A stretch of 11,605 nt of DNA from Gammaproteobacteria bacterium (GTDB taxonomy: Bacteria > Pseudomonadota > Gammaproteobacteria > Arenicellales > Poriferihabitantaceae), in the NCBI GenBank assembly GCA_024679435.1, contig JAIBDK010000039.1, positions 1-11,605 on the forward strand. The letters are read 5' to 3'. The translations under genes and the position numbers were made by a program. Shown here in pieces: positions 5,478 through 11,605 of this stretch; position 1 is the first letter of the stretch; every line of letters starts with the position of its first letter. Under the pieces are notes generated by a model that was given only the letters and a program-made list of their open reading frames with translations, made no database searches and was not told the origin of the DNA.

Positions 5478-6859
5478 AATTTGTGAAATCCGCCTTTTGA
5501 CTGCATACGAGATCGTATGTATTGAATAAAATTCGGGATCCAGGGAACCCCGCTGGTATTACGTAGATGAGCATAACTGGCAAACAGGTTGTCCATCACA
5601 ATGCCGTCACTGCGACCATCAATCCCGTAGCCCCGTTTCACATAATACCCGTAGCGCATTGTCGGGTCTACGTTTACCAGTTTCGAATAATGAAATTCAT
5701 GGGCATTCCATCGTGTATCCACATCCACTGACCAGGGGAAATTTACGGTGGTTTGAAGTTGCACATAGCCTCTGCCTACGGGTCGGTCCTGCATTTCAAC
5801 GTCTCCTGGAATTATTCCCGCCATCGCATATTTTCTACCTTTCCATACAATGCTGCGCGCCAGATACATCAACCCGCCACATTCCGCATAAACCGGCCTG
5901 CCAGATTGCCAAAAGCGCCGTATCGACTGCTTCATGGATTGATTCAATTCCAGCTGTGTGCAATGTGTTTCAGGAAAACCGCCTCCAAGATACAGTGCGT
6001 CAACTTCGGGAACAGTTTCATCCTCTAAAGGACTGAAAAAAATCACCTCGGCCCCGAGCCCCGTTAGTGCATCAAGATCATCAGCATAGTAAAAATTAAA
6101 TGCGCTGTCTCGAGCTACGCCGATTTTCACAACCGAATGTATACAATTTTCAACCTGGTCAAACGGGTCTTTTTTATCATCAGCACGGGCTAATTTAATT
6201 AACGGGTTTAGATCAATCTGGCTTTCCACCTCATCGGTGATCCGTGATAAATGCGCATCTGCACAACTATCCTCTGTATTAGTGACCAGTCCGAGATGTC
6301 GCTCAGCAATAACCAGATTTTGGTCTCGATGAATCGCTCCCAGCACACTAAAATTGGTATAGTGAGCGATCACGTCCCGGAGTTTTTTCTCATGTCTTGA
6401 TCCGCCTACCTTGTTCAGAATAACCCCAACGTAGCGGATATCAGGATCAAAAGCTCTGTAACCGTTCAGTAACGGTGCGATACCCCGGGTTATTCCCTGC
6501 ACATCAATCACTAGAATCACACCAAGACCCAGTAACTTCACCATAGCCGCGTTGCTATCGGAGCCGTGCACATCCAGGCCATCAAACAATCCCTTATTAC
6601 CTTCAACAATAGAAAGCGCTGCTTTATTACTATGAGACCGATAGGTATTCAGAATTTCGGACTCATCCTGAGTATTAAAATCGAGGTTGTAACAAGGTTT
6701 ACCCGAACTGGCTGACAACCACATCGGGTCAATATAGTCGGGGCCTTTTTTAAAAGATTGAATGTCCAGCCCTCGACGTTTTAACGCCCCGGCCAGGCCC
6801 AGCGTAATCGTCGTTTTGCCTGAAGACTTATTGGCTGCGGAAATATACAGGCCGGACAT
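5474..6859 (-). CDS. dsrN: DsrN, siroheme amidase (cobyrinate a,c-diamide synthase-like)
   Basis: A 461-residue ATP-dependent glutamine amidotransferase of the CobB/CbiA family. In dsr clusters this protein amidates siroheme to siro(heme)amide, the cofactor of DsrAB. The N-terminal half is a dethiobiotin-synthetase-like P-loop domain: AANKSSGKTTITLGLAGAL (P loop about 10-17), KKGPDYIDPMWL (38-48) and VEGNKGLFDG (85-94), all typical of CobB. The C-terminal half is a class I glutaminase: LYLGGGFPE (289-297), nucleophile C327 in YAECGGLMYL, HEFHYS (387-392), and the likely triad histidine H431 in ASYAHLRN. Length is normal and all motifs are intact. Sequence alone does not separate DsrN from a true cobyrinate synthase; the place between dsrP and dsrR decides it. 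It follows dsrP by 43 bases, with no clear Shine-Dalgarno, and overlaps dsrR by 4 bases. Confidence 0.92.
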   Translation of the reverse strand: MSGLYISAANKSSGKTTITLGLAGALKRRGLDIQSFKKGPDYIDPMWLSASSGKPCYNLDFNTQDESEILNTYRSHSNKAALSIVEGNKGLFDGLDVHGSDSNAAMVKLLGLGVILVIDVQGITRGIAPLLNGYRAFDPDIRYVGVILNKVGGSRHEKKLRDVIAHYTNFSVLGAIHRDQNLVIAERHLGLVTNTEDSCADAHLSRITDEVESQIDLNPLIKLARADDKKDPFDQVENCIHSVVKIGVARDSAFNFYYADDLDALTGLGAEVIFFSPLEDETVPEVDALYLGGGFPETHCTQLELNQSMKQSIRRFWQSGRPVYAECGGLMYLARSIVWKGRKYAMAGIIPGDVEMQDRPVGRGYVQLQTTVNFPWSVDVDTRWNAHEFHYSKLVNVDPTMRYGYYVKRGYGIDGRSDGIVMDNLFASYAHLRNTSGVPWIPNFIQYIRSRMQSKGGFHKL

Positions 6860-6902
6860 ATACTGACGTAATCAACATATCGAACCCCGTTACCGGATTC
6901 GA

Positions 6903-8087
6903 CTAACCTGCTCGGTTGTCAGGTAGAAACGGTAGAATCCGTAACAAAACAAAAAGGCCGAGCATGGACAGTGAAACACCTCCCACACCCAATGCCAACT
7001 CGTAAATACTTGGGGAATAGCTGGCAACAACACCATCATAAAAACTGCTTTGCACGGTCTTACCCGGAAACAAGATCTGGGGGTAGGCCTGCCCGCCGAC
7101 AATCAACACGTACAATTGCGCAAATGCCCCGACAACCGCACAGCCGGAAGCAACCAAAATTCGTCGCATAGATAGTTCAGGGCTACCGGCATAAATCACT
7201 GCCAAAGGAACTAGCCCACCGAACCCAACCTGTCCGATCCAGAAGAGTATGGTATACAGCCCGCCATCGGACAAAATAAACCATTCGACACCTTGATGCT
7301 CTGCGGAATACAAGCTGGTGAGATGGAATGCCATTACCAGAAACAATTCCAGCGCGACAAAAATGCCCAGTAGTCGCGCCAGTTTTCCAGCCGTTTCAGT
7401 TTCAAGCGCTACTCCGGACCACCGGTAGGTAAGTCGTTGCACCAGCAAAAAAACCGAGGTACCAAGGACCAGAGACAATACGATGAATACCGGTATCATC
7501 ATCGCCGAATCATATAGTTCGCGAGCCACAATAAAGCCAAAAATACCGCCAGTACCACTGGTCAGAACAAATCGCCAGATGAATGCAAACAGTCCCGCTG
7601 GTTCTACATAGTGATTGAGTGATCGCTGAAACTGCACCCACAGATATACGATCACCACAGCGACAAATCCACTGTAAAGAAATATGTTCCAGGCAAATAT
7701 TGACTTGAAATTATAATGAGTCATGGCAACCACCAGCCTTTCCGGCCTGCCAAGATCAAGAACCAGAACAATCAGCCCGCCCACCAATAATACGATGGCC
7801 AGCAAACCCGAGAATCGTGACCACGATTTGTAGTGGCTCTGACCAAACACCGAACTCATGGAGCCAATATTTAATGCGCCAGATGCGGAAAGAATCAGCA
7901 AAATAGCAAACACATGGGGCAACCCCCAAACCACCTGATTGTTCATCCCGGAGACCCAATGCCCATGGCTTTCCATGTGGTGCGCCGCGGCATAACCAAC
8001 CGCTATCAGAATTGTCAATAAAATAATAAACAGCCGATATCCGCTATCATCGCTTTTTAAAATTCTGAAATGTTCCAGTTTAGACAT
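6903..8087 (-). CDS. dsrP: DsrP, NrfD-like integral membrane subunit of DsrMKJOP
   Basis: A 394-residue polytopic membrane protein of the NrfD/PsrC family, expected to exchange electrons with the quinone pool in the inner membrane. About ten hydrophobic segments are visible, roughly at 18-36, 52-72, 92-112, 128-150, 165-188, 196-217, 238-258, 275-298, 310-332 and 358-385. The family motif DLGRPERL follows the third segment (111-118), and ALELFLVMAFH lies in the seventh. No heme- or cluster-binding cysteine pattern is present, as expected for NrfD-like subunits. The ATG at 8087-8085 overlaps the end of dsrO by eight bases, pointing to translational coupling with its ferredoxin partner. The O-P pair resembles ferredoxin/NrfD modules of other respiratory enzymes, but the flanking dsrJ and dsrN make the DsrP assignment firm. 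Confidence 0.95.
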   Translation of the reverse strand: MSKLEHFRILKSDDSGYRLFIILLTILIAVGYAAAHHMESHGHWVSGMNNQVVWGLPHVFAILLILSASGALNIGSMSSVFGQSHYKSWSRFSGLLAIVLLVGGLIVLVLDLGRPERLVVAMTHYNFKSIFAWNIFLYSGFVAVVIVYLWVQFQRSLNHYVEPAGLFAFIWRFVLTSGTGGIFGFIVARELYDSAMMIPVFIVLSLVLGTSVFLLVQRLTYRWSGVALETETAGKLARLLGIFVALELFLVMAFHLTSLYSAEHQGVEWFILSDGGLYTILFWIGQVGFGGLVPLAVIYAGSPELSMRRILVASGCAVVGAFAQLYVLIVGGQAYPQILFPGKTVQSSFYDGVVASYSPSIYELALGVGGVSLSMLGLFVLLRILPFLPDNRAG

Positions 8088-8817
8088 TCTGGTATCGCAC
8101 TCCAGTATTGAGCTCCAGGTCTTCCCGAACCTGACGCGATGGTTCGGATTTAATTTTGACGGCTATCTCGCTTGCCTTATCGTTAAGGTCGCCAAACACC
8201 ATGGCGCCGTTTCCGTCAGACTGACAGGACTCGACACAGGCAGGTGTTCGACCGTTATCAATCCGGTGAACACAAAAAGTACAGCTTTCCACGGTGCCTT
8301 TGCCCCGTGGAGAATATGACTTTTGGTTGTGCAGGTTTTCATGGACGAAGGAACGCGCCTTATACGGACATGCTATCACGCAGTATCGACAGCCAATGCA
8401 GGTATGCTTGTCCACAAGCACTATTCCATCCTCGCGCTTAAACGAAGCTCCCGTTGGACAAACATCCACACAAGGGGGATTCTCACAGTGCTGACACAAC
8501 ATTGGCAACGAGCTTACATGCCCGGTCTGATTGTCTGTTATATCCAGTTTTCGAATCCACTGTGCATCCGTTTCGGGCCTGCCCATCCCTTCGAGATTGT
8601 GTTCTGAATTACAGCCCGAGACACAAGCATCGCAATCGCTGGCACATTTTTCTGTATCAATGAGCATGCCCCAACGGACCAGACTGGAAGCCGCATCCTC
8701 CGGTGATTTCGCCATGGCTAATTCCACAATCCGAAAGCCACCTGCAGCAGTAATGGCAGCACAAGCAGTAGCGCCCTTTAACAACGACCGGCGAGAAACT
8801 GTCCCTGACCCCGTCAT
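8080..8817 (-). CDS. dsrO: DsrO, Tat-exported ferredoxin-like iron-sulfur subunit of DsrMKJOP
   Basis: A 245-residue periplasmic electron carrier. A twin-arginine signal is clear: SRRSLLKG at 8-15 followed by the hydrophobic stretch ATACAAITAAGGF. Sixteen cysteines in four groups can ligate four [4Fe-4S] clusters: C58/C62/C65/C69, C108/C111/C116/C120 (CQHCENPPCVDVCPTG), C140/C143/C146/C150 (CIGCRYCVIACPYKAR), and C179/C182/C194/C198 (CTFCVHRIDNGRTPACVESC). This matches the NrfC/PsrB-type ferredoxin class and DsrO in length. It should pass electrons between the DsrJ cytochrome and DsrP on the periplasmic side. The ATG at 8817-8815 shares its first base with the dsrJ stop (TAATG), and its 3' end overlaps dsrP by eight bases, so J-O-P form one coupled block. 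All ligands are intact. Confidence 0.96.
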   Translation of the reverse strand: MTGSGTVSRRSLLKGATACAAITAAGGFRIVELAMAKSPEDAASSLVRWGMLIDTEKCASDCDACVSGCNSEHNLEGMGRPETDAQWIRKLDITDNQTGHVSSLPMLCQHCENPPCVDVCPTGASFKREDGIVLVDKHTCIGCRYCVIACPYKARSFVHENLHNQKSYSPRGKGTVESCTFCVHRIDNGRTPACVESCQSDGNGAMVFGDLNDKASEIAVKIKSEPSRQVREDLELNTGVRYQNV

Positions 8818-9320
8818 TATCGATTCACCTCGATGTTATGCAGTTCGGGGACACCTGAACGTTTCACTATGGGCAGGGTCAGCTCCTGCGCTATCAATTC
8901 GCTCAGCGCCTGCTGGATCAACGCGTTGGCAGACTGAGGCAAATCCGGGGTAGTTGCATGACAGTCAAAACAATCAATGGCAACGCTGGTAAAATTATGG
9001 CACGAGGCACAAAACTGTTCCGGCGCATTGACCGGAATATAATCACCCTGATTATTTTTCTGCACATGACATTCGATACACTGATTCAGGCTGTGCTGCC
9101 GGGTCCGGATACCCTCGCGCATGGTCAGGTCACGTTGATGTAATAGAAGCTCCATATGCTGTTTGCGCATTATCTCAGTGGGCTCAACACACTGCACTCC
9201 ATCAGCACGCATTTGCTCAAGCGTGTCGGCAAGCAGAGCAACCGAAAACAATAACCCGAAAACGCTCGCCATCACTCGCACAATTCGCTTGATCACCACC
9301 TGATTACAAACCTTCACCAC
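8817..9320 (-). CDS. dsrJ: DsrJ, membrane-anchored triheme cytochrome c
   Basis: A 167-residue periplasmic cytochrome c with three CxxCH heme sites: CIECH (81-85), CASCH (104-108) and CFDCH (117-121). Residues about 12-31 are a hydrophobic uncleaved anchor or signal preceded by K11-R12 and R15. In A. vinosum DsrJ one heme has unusual His/Cys ligation; the matching cysteine is probably C44 in GVQCVEPTEIMRKQHM. The role is electron transfer, or possibly sulfur chemistry, on the periplasmic side of DsrMKJOP. The start is uncertain. GTG at 9320-9318 is the longest plausible choice, GTG codons also occur just inside, and the first ATG is M17 within the anchor. GTG-9320 keeps the positive charges ahead of the hydrophobic stretch. 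The gap to dsrL is 38 bases and the stop overlaps dsrO by one base. Confidence 0.94.
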   Translation of the reverse strand: MVKVCNQVVIKRIVRVMASVFGLLFSVALLADTLEQMRADGVQCVEPTEIMRKQHMELLLHQRDLTMREGIRTRQHSLNQCIECHVQKNNQGDYIPVNAPEQFCASCHNFTSVAIDCFDCHATTPDLPQSANALIQQALSELIAQELTLPIVKRSGVPELHNIEVNR

Positions 9321-9358
9321 TATGCATTCTCTTGTCTGCTGAATAGTAAGTAGTTAAC

Positions 9359-11308
9359 CTATTTTCCCAGACCCATTTCGATATATCCCGTCGGGCAGAC
9401 ATCGGCGCAGATATGACAACCAATGCATTTGTTGTAGTCCGTATCCACATATCGACCCAGCGTAGACTGATCCTTCTTGACTCGGAAAACAGCGTCCTGA
9501 GGACAATAAATTACGCAGTTATCGCATTCAAAACACATTCCACAACTCATACAGCGATCAGCTTCTTTTTGTGCTGCTTCGGCATCCAGACCGGTATGTC
9601 GTTCTTCAAAATGACTGAGCACATGCTCCTGATCCGGCCCCTTTCCCTGACGCAAATTACGCGGAGTATAAGGAAAATGACCAAGAAAAAGTTTGTCCGA
9701 CGCAATAATTTCATGGGCGCTGCGGTCTTCGTAATTATGCACCGCAAAATTAGATTCGGAGGTTCCCCATTCCTGCTGGTGATCATAACCCTCCGGCGCT
9801 AACTCAGCTTCCCGCAGTTTATCCAGCAGATCAAAGTGATGCACGTCCACTTTGGGGCGCTTGTCAGGCTCGACGCCTTTGAAGAAATGGTCAATGCTGT
9901 CTGAAGCAATGGAGGCCTGACCAATCGCAGTGGTCAACAAATGCGGTCGAACAATATCACCGGCCACAAAATGCCCTTCCCGATTGGGCAATTGATAAAA
10001 CTTGTCGCAATCCATCAATCCCCGACCATTGTCAAATTCTTCCAGCCCTTCAAGATTACCACCCTGACCGATAGCAGACACGATCAAGTCACATTCAAGC
10101 ACAAACTCCGTCCCTTCAACAGCAACCGGCCTGCCATCTTCTTCAAACTGACATTCCGCCATTTTTAGTGCACAGGCCTTGCCATTATCATCCAGTATCA
10201 CTTCCACCGGGATGACGCCATATTTGATCTCCACCCCCTCATGCAGAGCGTCATCAACTTCATGATCCGTAGCCGTCATTTCAGCTCGTGGGAATAGCGA
10301 AGTGAGTGTTACATCGGCACCCTCGCGCATTGCTGCGAACGCAGAATCATGAGCAACATAACCACCAATCACTGCTTCCGGACGCTGATTCCTATTTAAA
10401 TTGGTAATTTTTCCAAGACGCCGGGCTACCGATACCACATCGATAGAGGTATCACCACCGCCTACACAAATCACCTTGTCGGTGGTAGTTTGCAAGGTTC
10501 CCTTGTTAAAAGCCTCAAGAAATTTTACCCCACTCACACAATTTGGGGCGTCGGAACCAGGCACCGGCAAGGGTCGGCCTGATTGGCAGCCAACACACCA
10601 CAAAATGGCATCAAAATTTTTCTCTAGGGATTCCACAGAAACGTCTTTCCCGATTCGGGTGCCGGTTTTAACCTCGATACCACCAAGATCGAGGATTCGT
10701 TGAATTTCATGATCCAGATGAGGTCGTGGCGTACGGTATCCCGGAATACCGTAGCGCATCATCCCGCCAAGTTCATCGTGATCTTCAAAAATCGTTGAAC
10801 CGTGTCCTTTGCGGCGCAGCTGATAGGCCGCTGCCAAACCCGCAGGGCCGCCGCCAATAATCGCCACTTTGCGGTCGCCCAGCGGCGGTGCGAGAAAAGC
10901 ATACTTTTTCTCAAACGCGGTATCACCGATAAATTGTTCCACCGCATTTATCCCGACAAAATCTTCAACCTGATTTCGATTACACCCACTTTCGCAGGGT
11001 GCAGGGCAAACCCGCCCCATCATTGCCGGAAAAGGATTCGCATCGGTGGAACGCTGAAAGGCGTATTCTTCCCAATCCATATCTGCGGGCGGTTTTTCTA
11101 TACCCTTAACGATTTGCAACCATCCCCGCACATCTTCACCGGAGGGACAGCTGCCCTGACACGGCGGTGTTCTGTGCACATAAGTCGGACATTTGTCAGA
11201 ATGGTCCGCGCTGAAAATTGCATCCTGCCAGTCATCCCAATTGTAGTGCCCGTCCTGGTAAGCACGGAATGTTAGTTTTTCGTCCTGGGACTCAGTGTTT
11301 TCAGTCAT
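9359..11308 (-). CDS. dsrL: DsrL, iron-sulfur flavoprotein NAD(P):acceptor oxidoreductase
   Basis: A 649-residue cytoplasmic flavoprotein. In sulfur oxidizers it takes electrons from rDsrAB and reduces NAD(P)+. It resembles the small subunit of glutamate synthase with an added C-terminal ferredoxin. The N-terminal Fe-S region has C40, C50, C54, C101, C105 and C109. The FAD-binding loop is VAIIGGGPAGLAAAYQL (GGGPAG 152-157). The NAD(P) loop is VGGGDTSIDVVSVARRLG (from about 282). The second flavin motif is FVAGDIVRPHLLTTAIGQA. A linker of about 100 residues (480-580) leads to a double ferredoxin: C592/C595/C598/C602 (preceded by extra C586 and C589) and C628/C631/C634/C638 in CIGCHICADVCPTG. 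Length and linker match A. vinosum DsrL. The ATG at 11308-11306 has an A-rich leader instead of a clear Shine-Dalgarno. The position between dsrK and dsrJ confirms the call and argues for the oxidative direction. Confidence 0.96.
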   Translation of the reverse strand: MTENTESQDEKLTFRAYQDGHYNWDDWQDAIFSADHSDKCPTYVHRTPPCQGSCPSGEDVRGWLQIVKGIEKPPADMDWEEYAFQRSTDANPFPAMMGRVCPAPCESGCNRNQVEDFVGINAVEQFIGDTAFEKKYAFLAPPLGDRKVAIIGGGPAGLAAAYQLRRKGHGSTIFEDHDELGGMMRYGIPGYRTPRPHLDHEIQRILDLGGIEVKTGTRIGKDVSVESLEKNFDAILWCVGCQSGRPLPVPGSDAPNCVSGVKFLEAFNKGTLQTTTDKVICVGGGDTSIDVVSVARRLGKITNLNRNQRPEAVIGGYVAHDSAFAAMREGADVTLTSLFPRAEMTATDHEVDDALHEGVEIKYGVIPVEVILDDNGKACALKMAECQFEEDGRPVAVEGTEFVLECDLIVSAIGQGGNLEGLEEFDNGRGLMDCDKFYQLPNREGHFVAGDIVRPHLLTTAIGQASIASDSIDHFFKGVEPDKRPKVDVHHFDLLDKLREAELAPEGYDHQQEWGTSESNFAVHNYEDRSAHEIIASDKLFLGHFPYTPRNLRQGKGPDQEHVLSHFEERHTGLDAEAAQKEADRCMSCGMCFECDNCVIYCPQDAVFRVKKDQSTLGRYVDTDYNKCIGCHICADVCPTGYIEMGLGK

Positions 11309-11325
11309 TGTTTTTTCGCTTCGTC

Positions 11326-11353
11326 AATTTCGTTTGTTTTAATTTCGTCTGTT
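11326..11353 (-). repeat. 13-bp direct repeat, two copies, in the dsrL leader
   Basis: Two copies of a 13-bp element, AATTTCGTTTGTT at 11326-11338 and AATTTCGTCTGTT at 11341-11353 on the plus strand, match at 12 of 13 positions and repeat with a 15-base period. They lie in the 83-base gap between dsrK and dsrL. On the mRNA sense strand they give an A-rich, U-poor run ending just before the dsrL ATG, which lacks an AGGAG-type Shine-Dalgarno. The repeat may help ribosome loading or may bind a protein; it may also be chance in an AT-rich gap. Confidence 0.5.
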
Positions 11354-11391
11354 CTAATTAAGATAGTAATGGCTAAATAGTACCGGCTTTG

Positions 11392-11605
11392 CTATTCAGA
11401 TCGTTTCAGGTCAAGCGCATCACCCACCAGCTGGTGGACAGAAATAATCATATCCATCCCCATGTCGTAGTAGGGCAACACCTTGGTAAATTGGCTTTTG
11501 CAGATAGCACAGATCGCGGCCATATGTGTAACGCCGTGCTCTTCGATAACTTCATGGAGTGCCTGAACTCGCGGCATGGCACCTTTGACCCTCAACTCGA
11601 CCAGA
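11392..11605 (-). CDS. dsrK: DsrK, HdrD-like catalytic iron-sulfur subunit of DsrMKJOP (3' end only)
   Basis: The last 71 codons of a gene whose 5' part lies beyond the window edge. The reading frame is open to base 11604, so the TTG at 11595 is internal and not a start. The visible protein (LVELRVKGAMPRVQALHEV...) contains the last CxxC of a cysteine-rich CCG domain in MAAICAICKSQFTKVLPYY, and ends DMGMDMIISVHQLVGDALDL. This is the C terminus expected of DsrK, the HdrD-like cytoplasmic subunit that handles the DsrC trisulfide or persulfide with a non-cubane cluster. The rest of the CCG motif and the ferredoxin clusters are upstream and not seen. The dsrL gene following at 83 bases matches the A. 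vinosum order, which supports DsrK over other HdrD-like proteins. Confidence 0.88.
   Translation of the reverse strand, partial: LVELRVKGAMPRVQALHEVIEEHGVTHMAAICAICKSQFTKVLPYYDMGMDMIISVHQLVGDALDLKRSE

Noticed and set aside
5474..6859. Cobyrinate a,c-diamide synthase of cobalamin synthesis (CobB/CbiA)
   Set aside because: The motifs fit, but no cobalamin gene is nearby and the location between dsrP and dsrR with ATGA coupling indicates DsrN.
10802..11275. 157-codon open frame on the plus strand opposite dsrL
   Set aside because: It is fully antisense to the conserved N-terminal Fe-S and FAD regions of dsrL and the protein shows no recognisable domain; it is a shadow frame.
11392..11595. A separate 67-residue gene starting at the TTG at 11595
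   Set aside because: The frame stays open to the window edge and the protein is the C terminus of DsrK, including the last CxxC of a CCG domain.

Overview
The window is the distal part of a reverse-type dissimilatory sulfite reductase (rDsr) operon plus the accessory genes that follow it. All thirteen genes are on the minus strand, so they are transcribed from high to low coordinates. In transcription order they are: dsrK (3' end only), dsrL, dsrJ, dsrO, dsrP, dsrN, dsrR, a NarX-like histidine kinase, a NarL-like response regulator, a Sel1-repeat protein, two tandem GFA-family proteins, a beta-barrel outer-membrane protein, and the 5' part of a LivG-type ABC ATPase. No gap exceeds 100 bases. 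I saw no tRNA, rRNA, CRISPR array, insertion sequence or transposase.

The order dsrK-L-J-O-P-N-R is the one known from the sulfur-oxidizing gammaproteobacterium Allochromatium vinosum (dsrABEFHCMKLJOPNRS). DsrL together with DsrN points to sulfur oxidation rather than sulfate reduction. The best guess is a gammaproteobacterial sulfur oxidizer of moderate GC content. The species cannot be read from this window, and dsrAB, dsrEFH and dsrC lie outside it.

Region 1 (about 5025-11605) holds the respiratory machinery. DsrK, J, O and P are parts of the DsrMKJOP membrane complex, with a cytoplasmic iron-sulfur catalytic subunit, a periplasmic triheme cytochrome, a Tat-exported ferredoxin and a quinone-interacting membrane protein. 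DsrL is the cytoplasmic flavoprotein that takes electrons from rDsrAB to NAD(P)+. DsrN makes the siroheme amide cofactor of DsrAB. DsrR is a cysteine-free IscA-like protein needed for full Dsr activity. Short overlaps (4 bp N/R, 8 bp O/P, 1 bp J/O) indicate one transcript with coupled translation.

Region 2 (3070-5014) is a two-component system starting only 10 bases after dsrR, where A. vinosum carries dsrS. The kinase has no membrane segment and looks cytosolic, with an N-terminal GAF-like half. It is the most interesting feature here: a candidate intracellular sulfur or redox sensor built into the dsr transcript.

Region 3 (1-2988) has less certain links to sulfur oxidation: a cytoplasmic Sel1-repeat protein preceded by a 16-bp palindrome, two GFA/CENP-V-fold zinc proteins side by side, a secreted beta-barrel protein of the family often mislabelled 'neuromedin U', and an ABC ATPase cut by the window edge.
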